64,000 nt of DNA from WHSW01 sp963759295 (GCA_963759295.1 CAVWYT010000005.1:62001-126000), one strand, 5' to 3'. Shown: positions 33,308 through 42,920, numbered from the stretch's first letter. The notes: generated from the sequence alone by a model not told the origin. Translations and numbers: made by a program.

Positions 33308-35632
33308 GTGACCGAGTCGACGGTCGCCGGCGCCGCGGGCGGGACTATCCTCGCCCCGGTGAGCACCGAGACCGAGTACGGCGCGCCGCTGGCGCCCGGC
33401 GCCAGTGCCGAGGAGCGCCTACTCGCCGAGCTCAACCCGGCGCAGCGCGAGGCGGTCACGCACGGAGAGGGGCCGCTGCTGGTGCTCGCGGGCGCAGGCT
33501 CGGGCAAGACCCGGGTGCTCACCCATCGGATCGCCTGGCTGCTCGCCACGGGAAGGGCGCGACCGATGGAGATCCTCGCGATCACGTTCACGAATAAGGC
33601 CGCGAACGAGATGCGCGAGCGGGTGGGTCGGCTTCTCGGGGGAGTCTCGCGAGCAATGTGGGTGATGACCTTCCACTCCGCCTGCGCGCGGATCCTCCGC
33701 GCCGAGGCCCCGCGGCTCGGCTACAAGCGCGCCTTCACGATCTACGACGAGGCCGACTCGCTGCGGATGGTGAAGCGCTGCGAGGAGGAGCTCGAGCTCG
33801 ACCCGAAGCGCTACCCGCCGCGGGCGATCAAGGCGGCGATCTCGGGCGCCAAGAACCAGCTCGTCGACGCCTCCGACTACGGCGACGCCGCGGGCAGCGG
33901 CTTCGAGGAGGCCGTCGCGGACGTCTACAACCTTTATGAGCGTCGCATGGTCGAGGCGAGCGCGATGGACTTCGACGACCTGCTCGTGCGCACGGTCAAC
34001 CTGCTCGAGCTGTTCTCCGAGGTCCGCGAAAAGTACCGGCGGATCTTCCGCTGGGTGCTGGTCGACGAGTACCAGGACACCAACCGCGCGCAGTACCGGC
34101 TGCTGCAGCTGCTCGCCGAGGAGCACCGCAACCTGACCGTCGTCGGCGACGACTTCCAGGCGGTCTACTCGTTCCGCGGCGCCGACATCCGCAACATCCT
34201 CGAGTTCGAGCGCGACTTCCCCGACTCGACGACGGTGATGCTCGAGCAGAACTACCGCTCGACCCAGCGGATCCTGGACGCGGCCAATGCGCTGATCGCC
34301 CACAACGCCAGCCAGAAGGAAAAGCACCTGTGGACCGACGGGGCCACGGGCGAGAAGCTGACGATCGCCGAGCTCGACGACGAGCACGCCGAGGCGCGCT
34401 ACGTCGCCTCGGAGATCAACCGCTTGGTCGAGGAGGGGATGGGGCGCGACCGGATCGCCGTCTTCTACCGGATGAACGCGCAGAGTCGGGTGCTCGAGGA
34501 CACCCTGGTCCGCTTCGAGATCCCCTATCAGGTGATCGGCGGGACCAAGTTCTACGACCGCGCCGAGATCAAGGACGCGGTCGCCTACCTCTCGCTGCTC
34601 GCCAACCCCGCCGATGCGATCTCCTTCTCGCGGGTCGTCAACTCCCCACGACGCGGAATCGGCAACCAGACCCAGGCGCGGCTGCTGTCGCACGCGAACA
34701 CCATCGGCGATGACATCTGGGACGTCTTCGGTCACCCCGAGGGCGTCCCGGGGCTCGGGGCGGCGGCCCTGAAGGCGGTGGCACGCTTCGCCGGGTCGAT
34801 GGCGGCGCTGCGCGAGCGCGCCGAGCGCGTCGGCCCGCTCGCCGAGCTGCTCGAGGCCGTGCTCCACGAGACCGGATACATCGAGGCGCTCGAGGCGGAG
34901 CGCACGGTGGAGGCGGAGGGCCGGATCGAGAACCTCGAGGAGCTGGTCGGGGTGGCCCGCGAGTTCGACGCCAACCGCGAGCTGGAGGGCGATCAGGAGC
35001 TCACCCCGCTGGAGGAGTTCTTGGCCCAGATCCGGCTCGTCTCAGAGCAGGACAACCTGCGCGAGGAGGAGAGTCTCGCGACCCTGATGTCGCTCCACAA
35101 CGCGAAGGGCCTCGAGTACGACGCGGTGTTCGTGATCGGCTGCGAGGAGGGGGTCTTCCCGCACTCGCGCTCGATCGAGGAGGGGAACCTCGAAGAGGAG
35201 CGTCGGCTCTTCTACGTCGGCGTCACCCGCGCCCGGGAACGGCTCTGGATGACCTGCGCGCGGCGCCGGATGCTGCACGGTGGCGCGAGCTGGAACCTCC
35301 CGTCCCGCTTTTTGACCGAGATCCCGGATCGGTTGGTCGAGCGCCACCTCGCGACGACGGCCACCGGCTGGTCGCGCGGCGGCGACTCCCCGCGCGACCT
35401 CGTCCTCGGCGGCTCACGCCCGCCGGGCAGCGGCTTCTCGGCGCCGCCGCGGCGCGAGCCGACCGCGCCCCCGGTCCCTTACGCCGTCGGCGATGACGTC
35501 GTTCACGCGAGCTTCGGCGAGGGCGTCGTGACCGGCGTCGAGGCCGGCTCCGTGGTGATCGTGCGGTTCGCCGGCGACGGCGCCGAGCGCAAGCTGATGG
35601 CCGACTACGCGCCACTGAAGAAGGTCGCGTGA
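33308..35632 (+). CDS. pcrA: UvrD/PcrA-type DNA helicase
   Basis: A 774-residue SF1 3'-5' helicase for repair and for removing proteins from DNA. Motifs appear in order: AGAGSGKT (Walker A, 61-68), ITFTNKAANEMRERV (Ia), VDEYQDTN (Walker B), GDDFQAVYSFRGAD (III), LEQNYRS (IV), VMSLHNAKGLEYD-like (V) and LFYVGVTRAR (VI). A C-terminal Tudor-like domain (about residues 717-774, VGDDVVHASFGEGVV) is the RNA-polymerase-binding module seen in PcrA. The start is a GTG; a second GTG at 33362 would remove 18 variable residues. UvrD1-like naming is equally valid. Confidence 0.94.
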   Translation: MTESTVAGAAGGTILAPVSTETEYGAPLAPGASAEERLLAELNPAQREAVTHGEGPLLVLAGAGSGKTRVLTHRIAWLLATGRARPMEILAITFTNKAANEMRERVGRLLGGVSRAMWVMTFHSACARILRAEAPRLGYKRAFTIYDEADSLRMVKRCEEELELDPKRYPPRAIKAAISGAKNQLVDASDYGDAAGSGFEEAVADVYNLYERRMVEASAMDFDDLLVRTVNLLELFSEVREKYRRIFRWVLVDEYQDTNRAQYRLLQLLAEEHRNLTVVGDDFQAVYSFRGADIRNILEFERDFPDSTTVMLEQNYRSTQRILDAANALIAHNASQKEKHLWTDGATGEKLTIAELDDEHAEARYVASEINRLVEEGMGRDRIAVFYRMNAQSRVLEDTLVRFEIPYQVIGGTKFYDRAEIKDAVAYLSLLANPADAISFSRVVNSPRRGIGNQTQARLLSHANTIGDDIWDVFGHPEGVPGLGAAALKAVARFAGSMAALRERAERVGPLAELLEAVLHETGYIEALEAERTVEAEGRIENLEELVGVAREFDANRELEGDQELTPLEEFLAQIRLVSEQDNLREEESLATLMSLHNAKGLEYDAVFVIGCEEGVFPHSRSIEEGNLEEERRLFYVGVTRARERLWMTCARRRMLHGGASWNLPSRFLTEIPDRLVERHLATTATGWSRGGDSPRDLVLGGSRPPGSGFSAPPRREPTAPPVPYAVGDDVVHASFGEGVVTGVEAGSVVIVRFAGDGAERKLMADYAPLKKVA

Positions 35633-35663
35633 GGCGGAGTCCGAGAGGACGAGGCCTAACCCC

Positions 35664-35682
35664 GCCGCCCTTGGGGCGGCTT
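35664..35682 (+). terminator. small GC hairpin after pcrA
   Basis: GCCGCCC and GGGCGGC form a 7-bp stem with loop TTG and are followed by TT. It fills the 52-base gap between pcrA and folD, so it may end the pcrA transcript or stabilise a joint message. Confidence 0.4.
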
Positions 35683-35684
35683 CC

Positions 35685-36539
35685 GTGACGGCTCGCGTGA
35701 TCGACGGCAAAGCGGTGGCGGCGCGCGTGCGCGAGCGGGTCGCCGCGGGGGTCGCCGAGTTCGCCGCCGCGCACGACGGACTCGCGCCCGGACTCGCGAC
35801 CGTGCTCGTCGGCGACGATCCGGCCTCACACGTCTACGTCGGCAACAAGCGCAAGCAGACCGAGGCGGTCGGGATGCGCTCGATCCACCACGGGCTCGGC
35901 ACCGAGACGCCCACCGATGAGCTGCTCGACCTGATCGCCGAGCTCAACGAGGACGAGACCGTGGACGGCATCCTCGTCCAGCTGCCGCTGCCGGTGCAGG
36001 TCGACCAGGACGAGGTGATCAACGCGATCGACGCCGCCAAGGACGTCGACGGGCTGACCGCGGCGAGCGCCGGCCTGCTCGCCCAGGGCAGGCCCCGGCT
36101 CGTTCCCTGCACGCCGCGCGGCGTCGTCGAGCTGCTGAGCGAGGCCGGCGTCGAGCTCGAGGGTGCCGAGGCGGTGATCCTCGGGCGCTCGATCCTGGTC
36201 GGCCGGCCGCTCGCCGCCCTGCTCTTGCAGGCGAACGCCACGGTCACCATCTGCCACTCGCGGACCCGCGATTTGGCGGCGGTCTGCTCGCGGGCCGACG
36301 TGCTCGTCGCCGCGGTCGGATCGCCGCGCCTCGTGACCAGGGAGATGGTGAAGCCGGGCGCGACCGTTATCGATGTCGGCACCAACCGCACCGAGAAGGG
36401 ACTCGTCGGCGACGTCGACTTCGACAGCGTGGTCGAGTTCGCCGGAGCGATCACGCCGGTCCCCGGGGGCGTGGGGCCGATGACGATCGCAATGCTGCTC
36501 GAAAATACGCTCAGCGCGGCCTCGGACCGTCCGGACTAG
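35685..36539 (+). CDS. folD: methylenetetrahydrofolate dehydrogenase / cyclohydrolase
   Basis: A bifunctional 284-residue enzyme interconverting methylene- and formyl-tetrahydrofolate with NADP. The catalytic Tyr51 and Lys55 lie in SHVYVGNKRKQTE. GILVQLPLPVQVDQDEVI, AKDVDGLTAASAGLL, VILGRSILVGRPLAALL and FAGAITPVPGGVGPMTIAML are the standard family blocks. The GTG start gives TARVIDGKAVAARVRERV, the normal first helix. It follows pcrA by 52 bases and leads a membrane-protein gene with its own ribosome site. Confidence 0.96.
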   Translation: MTARVIDGKAVAARVRERVAAGVAEFAAAHDGLAPGLATVLVGDDPASHVYVGNKRKQTEAVGMRSIHHGLGTETPTDELLDLIAELNEDETVDGILVQLPLPVQVDQDEVINAIDAAKDVDGLTAASAGLLAQGRPRLVPCTPRGVVELLSEAGVELEGAEAVILGRSILVGRPLAALLLQANATVTICHSRTRDLAAVCSRADVLVAAVGSPRLVTREMVKPGATVIDVGTNRTEKGLVGDVDFDSVVEFAGAITPVPGGVGPMTIAMLLENTLSAASDRPD

Positions 36540-36591
36540 CGATGTAGGCTGCGGCCCGAGACGACCTCCAACTCCACCTCAGAGGAGGGTT

Positions 36592-37110
36592 ATGGACGCA
36601 GACAGGCTCAGGACAGGGGAACTGGTCGCCGGAATCTCGGCGGTGGCCTTGTTCATCATCATGTTCCTGCCGTGGTTCGGCTTCGACCTCGGCGGAGCCG
36701 CGGAAGACGCCGCGAACCAGCTGGGGGTCAGCATCGACGTCCCCGACGCGAACTTCAACGCGTGGGAGTCGTTCGACTTCATCGACATCGTCCTCTTCGT
36801 GACCGTGATCGTCGCCGTCGCCTTCGCCGTGGCGACCGCGATGTCGCAGACCGTGGCCCTGCCGGTGGCCGCGAGCGCGATCACGGCGGGCCTCGGGATC
36901 CTGTCGACCGTGCTGATCATCTATCGGCTGATCGACACGCCCAGCGACGCCGACCGCAAGTACGGGGTCTTCCTCGGGCTGATCGCGGCGGCCGGGATCG
37001 CCTACGGAGGCTGGCGCTCGATGCAGGAGGAGGGAACCAGCTTCGGCGACCAGGCGGATCGGCTGCAGGGAGGTCGCGGAGCCGCGCCCCCGCCGCCCCC
37101 GCCGCCGTAG
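36592..37110 (+). CDS. four-helix membrane protein of unknown function
   Basis: A 172-residue integral membrane protein with a good ribosome site (GAGGAGGG) six bases before the ATG. Helices lie at about residues 12-30, 64-82, 86-108 and 122-138. An acidic, extracytoplasmic loop (AAEDAANQLGVSIDVPDANF) separates helices 1 and 2. The C-terminus is Gly/Gln-rich and ends in seven prolines. I recognise no named family. It is convergent with the GMC oxidoreductase gene, with a hairpin between. Confidence 0.65.
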   Translation: MDADRLRTGELVAGISAVALFIIMFLPWFGFDLGGAAEDAANQLGVSIDVPDANFNAWESFDFIDIVLFVTVIVAVAFAVATAMSQTVALPVAASAITAGLGILSTVLIIYRLIDTPSDADRKYGVFLGLIAAAGIAYGGWRSMQEEGTSFGDQADRLQGGRGAAPPPPPPP

Positions 37111-37147
37111 CGGTCGACCGGCCTCGGCTCGGGAGCAGAGATGGACG

Positions 37148-37173
37148 CGACGGCCGCCCCAGGGTGGCCGTCG
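37148..37173. terminator. hairpin between convergent genes
   Basis: GACGGCC (37149-37155) and GGCCGTC (37166-37172) with one further C-G pair form an 8-bp stem and 10-base loop. It sits between the end of the four-helix membrane protein and the end of the GMC oxidoreductase, so it could end both transcripts. There is no T-tract. Confidence 0.45.
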
Positions 37174-37178
37174 GCGTC

Positions 37179-39086
37179 TCAGGCGTCGAGCACCGCGCCT
37201 GCGAGCCGCCTCGCGACCTGCGAGGCCATCGCCATGATCGTCAGCATCGGGTTGACGCCCAGCGAGCTCGGCAGCAGCGAGCCGTCGGCGACGTAGAGGC
37301 CCCGGGCTCCGTGCACAGCGCCGTCGATCGCGGTCACTCCGCGACGCGGATCGGCGTCCATGCGCGCGGTGCCCATCGGGTGAAACGCTTCCAGTCGGAG
37401 CGCGGAGGTCGGCGGCGACGACGCCTCGAGCTCGGCGATTCGCGCTCGCGGCAGGGTCGGGATCCCCGAGATCTGCGGGTAGACCTCCCTCGCCCCGGCG
37501 GCGTAGAAGAGCTCGGCCGCTCGGGCGATCCCGAACACGAGCCGCGCGGCGTCGGAGGCCAGCAGCCGGTAAGCGATACGCAGCGAGCCGTCGCTCGCCA
37601 GCCGCACCCGGCCCGCGGAGCGGTCGGAGAGGTGAACGCCGGTCGATGCGAGGTTGCCGAACGCGAGCAGGCGCTCGGAGTGCTCGCGGCCGATCCCCGG
37701 CAGCCACTGGCCTCCGAACGCGAGCGGGGTGAAGGTCGCCTCCAGCAGGATGCCCCGGGGCTCCCACTCGTCGACCGCGTAGCTCTGCATGACGCCCTCC
37801 CAGCCGCGGACCTCGTCTTCGAACCGCGCTCCGACCCAGCACGCCGGGTGGATGCGAAGGTTTCGTCCCAGCTGCCCGCTGGCCGAGCGGACGCCCGAAC
37901 GCAGGAGCAGCTCGGGGGTACCGAAGGCGCCACCGGCGAGCACGACGCCATGTCGCGCGCGCACGGAGTAGTGGCGGCCGCGGGCGCCTTCGGCGACGCC
38001 CGCCCGACAGTCGAGGCCGACGGCGCGCCCGCGCTCGAAGGCGATCCGCCTCGCCTCGACGCCGGCGCGCACCCGCGCGCCGGCCGTCACCGCGCGTGGC
38101 AGGTAGGAAACGTGCATCGCTCGCTTCGCGTCCAGCCGGCAGCCGATCGGACACGAGCTGCACTGCACGCAACGCCCCGCGTTGCGGCGAAGCGGGGAGT
38201 GGCTGACGCCGAGCGCGTCGGCGCCGTCGCGCAACAGCTGGCCGTTGCGGCCCATCGCCTCGGGGTCGACCTCGCGAACGTGCAGCATCTCCTCGATCGA
38301 GGCGAAGTCGCCGTCGAGCTCGCTCGCCCACTCGATCCCGTGCTCGGCGCCCCAGCTCGCCAGCACCGGCTCCGGGGTCCGAAAGCAGGTGCCGGAGTTG
38401 ATCACGGTCGTTCCGCCGACCGCACGCCCGACCGGAGTCGGGATCGCGGGCCGGCCGACGGCGACCGTCAGCCCGCCGTCGCGATACAGCGAGGCGAGCG
38501 CCGCGATCGGCTCCGCCGGGTAGCTGGTTCGGTCGAGGTGGGGGCCGGCCTCGAGCACGAGCACGTCGAGGCCGGCCTCGGCGAGCACGGCGGCCGCGAC
38601 CGCGCCGCCGGCGCCCGAGCCGACGATCGCGACGTCGCATTCCTCCTCGCCTCCCGATGGCTCGAGGTCCCCGGGTGACAACCTCGCCGGGGCGCCCGGT
38701 GGCCCGCCGGGCGCCGGGCTCGCCGCGAGCCCGCAGCTCGCCCGGTAGCCCACCGCCGCCTGCACTCTCGCATCGCTCGTGTAGCCGAGCCCGGTGAGCA
38801 CCTTGAGGAACAGCAGCAGGTCGCGGCGCAACGGCGAGGCCGAGCGCTCGAGTCGATGGAGGTAGTCCTGGCGCCAGGCGAGGCCGGCGCGCGAGAAGCG
38901 CCTCATCGCCAGCCACTCGAGGGCGCGCAGCGCGAGCCGGATCTGGCGGACGATCCGCGGCGGCAGCCTCGCGATCAGCGGCCCGAGGCGCGCGGCGACG
39001 TCGACCGGCGCGTCCGCCGAGCCTCGCGTCGCCGTCGCGGGCGCCGCCCCGACGGCCGGGGGCAGCGCCCCGACGCCGGGGGCCAT
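37179..39086 (-). CDS. GMC-family FAD-dependent oxidoreductase
   Basis: A protein of 635 residues from the ATG at 39086. The FAD-binding loop is DVAIVGSGAGGAVAAAVLAE (near residue 150), GRAVGGTTVINSGTC the GMC signature, and AFHPMGTARMDADPRRG with GLYVADGSLLPSSLGVNPML the C-terminal active-site region with His. A Cys cluster RCVQCSSCPIGC (near 310) resembles that of long-chain alcohol oxidase-like enzymes. The long N-terminal helical part precedes the FAD domain. Coding-like sequence (LSPAEQRILRAFAEA) continues 19 codons upstream of the ATG to the stop of the previous gene with no start codon, so the true start may need a shift. Substrate unknown, probably an alcohol or sterol. Confidence 0.85.
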   Translation of the reverse strand: MAPGVGALPPAVGAAPATATRGSADAPVDVAARLGPLIARLPPRIVRQIRLALRALEWLAMRRFSRAGLAWRQDYLHRLERSASPLRRDLLLFLKVLTGLGYTSDARVQAAVGYRASCGLAASPAPGGPPGAPARLSPGDLEPSGGEEECDVAIVGSGAGGAVAAAVLAEAGLDVLVLEAGPHLDRTSYPAEPIAALASLYRDGGLTVAVGRPAIPTPVGRAVGGTTVINSGTCFRTPEPVLASWGAEHGIEWASELDGDFASIEEMLHVREVDPEAMGRNGQLLRDGADALGVSHSPLRRNAGRCVQCSSCPIGCRLDAKRAMHVSYLPRAVTAGARVRAGVEARRIAFERGRAVGLDCRAGVAEGARGRHYSVRARHGVVLAGGAFGTPELLLRSGVRSASGQLGRNLRIHPACWVGARFEDEVRGWEGVMQSYAVDEWEPRGILLEATFTPLAFGGQWLPGIGREHSERLLAFGNLASTGVHLSDRSAGRVRLASDGSLRIAYRLLASDAARLVFGIARAAELFYAAGAREVYPQISGIPTLPRARIAELEASSPPTSALRLEAFHPMGTARMDADPRRGVTAIDGAVHGARGLYVADGSLLPSSLGVNPMLTIMAMASQVARRLAGAVLDA

Positions 39087-39146
39087 CGCCTCGGCGAACG
39101 CGCGCAGGATCCGTTGCTCGGCGGGGCTGAGTCCCGGCGCGCGCCT

Positions 39147-39608
39147 TCAGGTCGCCGCGGCGGGGTCGCCGACGCGTCCGGCGAGCGCCCAGAGCAGGAT
39201 CGCGACCAAGACGAGGAAGCCGTCGACGACGAAGTTGAGGAGATAGGCGAAGACGTCGGCGTCGAACAGGTAGAACCCGAGCGCGCTCAGCGAGGAGGCC
39301 GCCTTGCCGGCCGCCAGCACCAGCAGCAGAGGGCGGTAGCGGAGCACGTCGGTCGCGACCACCAGGCAGATCCCGGTGATCACCGTCATGTAGGCGAACC
39401 CGAGCGCGAGCCACAGCTGCTCGGAGGTCTCGGGCGCCGCCGCGAACTCACCGAGCGGCAGCCAATCGCCGAAATCGTCGAGGGCGCCGAGCGTGCCGTC
39501 GGGCAGGCAGAGGAAGAGCAGGCCGACGAGCGCGAAGCTCGCGGCGAGCACTCGCAGGTTGAGGACCACGAAACGCTCGGCGGCTGCCCCCGACATCGCG
39601 GGCGCCAT
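39147..39608 (-). CDS. membrane protein of unknown function
   Basis: A 153-residue protein with four hydrophobic helices (VVLNLRVLAASFALVGLLFL first, LLNFVVDGFLVLVAILLWAL last). The start used is the ATG that begins MAPAMSGAAAERF; a second ATG four codons later is also possible, and longer frames run backwards into gatC. It lies upstream of the GMC oxidoreductase on the same strand, with the coding traces of the two genes almost touching, and may be its membrane partner. No family recognised. Confidence 0.6.
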   Translation of the reverse strand: MAPAMSGAAAERFVVLNLRVLAASFALVGLLFLCLPDGTLGALDDFGDWLPLGEFAAAPETSEQLWLALGFAYMTVITGICLVVATDVLRYRPLLLVLAAGKAASSLSALGFYLFDADVFAYLLNFVVDGFLVLVAILLWALAGRVGDPAAAT

Positions 39609-39663
39609 CCTAATCGGGATCGGCGCCCGGAGCGGCGGCAGCCTGGGCCTAGAATCCGCCGCG

Positions 39664-39948
39664 ATGATCAATCGCGAACAGGTCCTGCACGTCGCCCGAC
39701 TCGCCCGGCTCGAGCTCGACGAGCAGGAGATCGAGCGCATGGCGGGCGAGCTCTCGGGCATCCTCGAGCACGTCGACCGGATCTCCGCGCTCGATCTCGA
39801 CGACGTCGAACCGACCTCCCACGTGGTCGTGCTCGAGAACGTCCTGCGTGCGGACCAGCCCGAGGCAAGCCTGCCGCGCGAGCGGGCGCTCGAGCCCGCG
39901 CCCGATCCCGCTCAGGGCGCCTTCCGCGTGCCCTCGCCACAGGCGTGA
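39664..39948 (+). CDS. gatC: Asp/Glu-tRNA amidotransferase subunit C
   Basis: A 94-residue stabilising subunit that wraps between GatA and GatB. INREQVLHVARLARLELDEQ is the conserved first helix, ILEHVDRISALDLDDVEPTS the next, and RADQPEASLPRERAL the extended tail. The stop overlaps the gatA GTG as GTGA, so the two are coupled. It is divergent from the preceding membrane-protein gene with 55 bases between the starts. Confidence 0.94.
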   Translation: MINREQVLHVARLARLELDEQEIERMAGELSGILEHVDRISALDLDDVEPTSHVVVLENVLRADQPEASLPRERALEPAPDPAQGAFRVPSPQA

Positions 39949-41387
39949 CCACCGAGCTGCGCGAGCTGACCGCGGCCGAGGCGATCGGCCGCATCGAGGC
40001 CGGGGAGCTCTCCTCCGACGAGCTTTTCGACGCCTTCGCCGAGGCGGCGGCGGCCGACGAGCTGAACGCCTACCTGTGGCGAGCCGGCCCCGGAACGAGG
40101 GCGGCGGGCGGCGAGCCGCTGCGCGGGTTGCCGGTGGCGGTCAAGGATCTGTTCTGCACCGAGGGGATCGAGACCACGGCGGGGTCGCGGATCCTCGAGG
40201 GATACAAGCCGCCCTACACGGCCACCGCGGTCGCGAAGCTCTCCGACGCCGGGGCGCGGGTGCTCGGCAAGACCAACATGGACGAGTTTGCGATGGGGTC
40301 CTCGAACGAGAACTCGGCCTTCGGCCCGGTGCGCAACCCGTGGGATCCGCGCCGCGTACCCGGCGGCTCCTCGGGCGGATCGGCGGCGGCGGTCGCGGCT
40401 CGGACCGCCCCGTGGGCGATCGGCACCGACACCGGGGGGTCGATTCGCCAGCCGGCCGCGCTCTGCGGGATCGTCGGCCTGAAGCCGACCTACGGCGCGA
40501 TCTCGCGCTACGGGATGGTGGCGTTCGCGTCCTCGCTCGACCAGTGCGGCCCGCTGACGCGCACGGTCGCCGACGCCGCGATCCTGTTGCGCGCGATGCA
40601 CGGTCGGGACTCCCGCGACTCGACCTCGGTCGGGATCGAGGGCGGGGTCGAGATGCCCTCACGCGCCGACCTCGCGGGGCTGCGGATCGGCGTCGCGCGC
40701 GACTTCTCGCAGCACGCCGAGGGCGTCGAGCCCGGCGTGGCAGAGGTCTTCGAGCGCTCGGTGGAGCTGATCGCGCAGCTCGGCGGCGAGGTGGATGAGG
40801 TCGAGCTTCCGCACGCCGAGCACGGGATCTCCGCCTACTACGTGATCGCGCCCGCCGAGGCGTCGACCAATCTTGCGCGCTACGACGGCGTCCGCTACGG
40901 CCTGCGCGAGGACGGCGACGCGGACCTGCTCTCGATGTACGAGCGCACCCGTGCGCGCGGGTTCGGCGCCGAGGTCAAGCGCCGGATCATGCTCGGCACC
41001 TTCGCGCTCTCCTCGGGCTACTACGAGGCCTACTACGGTCGGGCGCAGCGGGTGCGGACGAAGATCGCCGAGGATTTTCGCGCGGCGTTCGAATCGGTCG
41101 ACCTGATCGTCACTCCGACCTCGCCTTCGGTCGCCTTCGAGCTCGGGGCGCGGACGGCCGACCCGCTGGCGATGTACCTCTCGGATTACTTCACCGTCCC
41201 GATGTCCCTCGCCGGGATTCCCGCGGTCTCGATCCCCGCGGGACTCGCCGCGCCTCCGGGAGGCGGACCCCAACTGCCGGTCGGGCTGCAGATCGCGGCG
41301 CCGGCGTTCGCGGAGTCGAAGCTGCTCGATGCCGCGCACGCGCTCGAGGGCGCGATCGCGTTCGGCGAGGAGCCGGGCCATGGCTGA
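39945..41387 (+). CDS. gatA: Asp/Glu-tRNA amidotransferase subunit A
   Basis: The 480-residue amidase subunit releases ammonia from glutamine. The Ser-cisSer-Lys triad is in place: Lys67 (GLPVAVKDLF), Ser142 (VPGGSSGGSAAA) and Ser166 (IGTDTGGSIRQPA), with the same spacing as in characterised GatA. TNMDEFAMGSSNENSAFGP and GLKPTYGAISRYG are further signatures. The GTG start overlaps the gatC stop, and the 3' end overlaps gatB by eight bases. With gltX of the non-discriminating type, the enzyme would supply Gln-tRNA and possibly Asn-tRNA. Confidence 0.96.
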   Translation: MTTELRELTAAEAIGRIEAGELSSDELFDAFAEAAAADELNAYLWRAGPGTRAAGGEPLRGLPVAVKDLFCTEGIETTAGSRILEGYKPPYTATAVAKLSDAGARVLGKTNMDEFAMGSSNENSAFGPVRNPWDPRRVPGGSSGGSAAAVAARTAPWAIGTDTGGSIRQPAALCGIVGLKPTYGAISRYGMVAFASSLDQCGPLTRTVADAAILLRAMHGRDSRDSTSVGIEGGVEMPSRADLAGLRIGVARDFSQHAEGVEPGVAEVFERSVELIAQLGGEVDEVELPHAEHGISAYYVIAPAEASTNLARYDGVRYGLREDGDADLLSMYERTRARGFGAEVKRRIMLGTFALSSGYYEAYYGRAQRVRTKIAEDFRAAFESVDLIVTPTSPSVAFELGARTADPLAMYLSDYFTVPMSLAGIPAVSIPAGLAAPPGGGPQLPVGLQIAAPAFAESKLLDAAHALEGAIAFGEEPGHG

Positions 41388-42828
41388 GTCGCGCTACGAG
41401 CCGGTGATCGGGCTCGAGATCCACGTCCAGCTCTCGACCCGGACGAAGATGTTCTGCGGCTGCGAGCTCTCGTTCGGCGACGAGCCGAACGTGCACACAT
41501 GCCCGATCTGCCTCGCGCACCCCGGGAGCCTGCCGGTCCCGAACGAGCAGGCGATCCGGTACGCGCTTCAGATCGCGCTCGCGCTGGAGTGCAAGATCAC
41601 CCCCCGGTCGATCTTCCACCGCAAGAACTACTTCTATCCGGACAACCCGAAGGCGTACCAGATCAGCCAGTACGACATCCCGCTCGCGACCGAGGGCAGG
41701 CTCGGCGACGTGCGGATCCACCGGGTACACCTCGAGGAGGACGCGGCGAAGCTCGTGCACGTCTCCGAGTCCGGTCGCATCCACGGCTCCGGGACCTCGC
41801 TCGTCGACTTCAACCGCGGCGGCACGCCACTGGTCGAGATCGTCACCGAGCCGGACCTCCACGACCCCGCGGTCGCGCGCGAGTGGCTGCAGCTGCTGCG
41901 AACGACGATCCGCCAGATCGGAGCTTCGGACGTGAACATGGAGGAGGGCAGCCTGCGGTGCGACGCCAACGTCTCGGTCCGGCCGGCCGGCTCGCAGGAG
42001 CTGGGCACCAAGACCGAGCTCAAGAACATGAACAGCTTCCGGTTCTTGGAGCGCGGCATCCGGGCGGAGATCGAACGCCAGATCGAGATCCTCGACGCCG
42101 GCGGCGAGGTGGAGCAGGAGACGCTCCACTTCGACCCGCACACCGCAGCGCTGACCTCGCTGCGCTCCAAGGAGTACGCGCACGATTACCGCTACCTGCC
42201 GGAGCCCGACCTGGTGCCGCTGGCGCCGACCGCGGAGATGATCTTTGCGGCCCGCGAGGCGCTTCCCGAGCTGCCGGCCCAGCGGCGGGGCCGATACGAG
42301 CTCGAGCTCGGGCTCGACGAGGCGCAGGCGACCCAGCTCGCCTTCGATGCCGAGCTGGGCTCCTACTTCGAGCGCGCGCTGGCGGCCGCCGACGGCGTCG
42401 AGGGTCGCACGATCGCAAACTGGGTGACCGGCGAGCTGGTGGCGAGGCTGCGGGAGGCGGGGGGAGAGGACCCGGACCCGGCGAGCTCGCGCGTGACTCC
42501 GGAGGCGCTCGCGAAGCTCGCGGCAATGGTCGCCGGCAAGCGGATCTCGAGCGGCGCCGGGCGCCGGGTGCTCGCAACCCTCGTCGCCGAGGGCGGCGAC
42601 CCGGAGGCAGTGGCCGAGCGCGAGGGCCTCGGCGGGATCGAGGACTCCGGCGAGCTGGCGGCGATCGTCGAGCGGGCGTTGGAGGCCGACCCGGCCGCCG
42701 CCGAGCGCGTCCGCGGCGGGAACATGAAGGCGATCGGGCCCCTGATCGGGTTCGTGATGCGAGAGACCAAGGGCCGCGCCGACGGGGGAGAGGTGACCCG
42801 GCTGATCCGGGACAAGCTCGGGTCGTAG
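41380..42828 (+). CDS. gatB: Asp/Glu-tRNA amidotransferase subunit B
   Basis: The 482-residue kinase-like subunit activates the Glu or Asp on tRNA. YEPVIGLEIHVQLSTRTKMF opens the catalytic domain; the zinc cysteines are FCGCELSFG and HTCPICLAHPG. DFNRGGTPLVEIVTEPDL and CDANVSVRPAGSQELGTKTE are core motifs, and the C-terminal YqeY-like domain (NMKAIGPLIGFVMRETKG) binds tRNA. The ATG lies within the end of gatA. The order gatC-gatA-gatB is standard. Confidence 0.96.
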   Translation: MAESRYEPVIGLEIHVQLSTRTKMFCGCELSFGDEPNVHTCPICLAHPGSLPVPNEQAIRYALQIALALECKITPRSIFHRKNYFYPDNPKAYQISQYDIPLATEGRLGDVRIHRVHLEEDAAKLVHVSESGRIHGSGTSLVDFNRGGTPLVEIVTEPDLHDPAVAREWLQLLRTTIRQIGASDVNMEEGSLRCDANVSVRPAGSQELGTKTELKNMNSFRFLERGIRAEIERQIEILDAGGEVEQETLHFDPHTAALTSLRSKEYAHDYRYLPEPDLVPLAPTAEMIFAAREALPELPAQRRGRYELELGLDEAQATQLAFDAELGSYFERALAAADGVEGRTIANWVTGELVARLREAGGEDPDPASSRVTPEALAKLAAMVAGKRISSGAGRRVLATLVAEGGDPEAVAEREGLGGIEDSGELAAIVERALEADPAAAERVRGGNMKAIGPLIGFVMRETKGRADGGEVTRLIRDKLGS

Positions 42829-42920
42829 GGTCGGGCGCGAGCGCGGGCCGGCGGCGGCGCTCCGGGTGGCGCACAAGCGCGCGGCGGCTCGCCGACCCGG
42901 ACCCGTCGCAGGCATGCACA

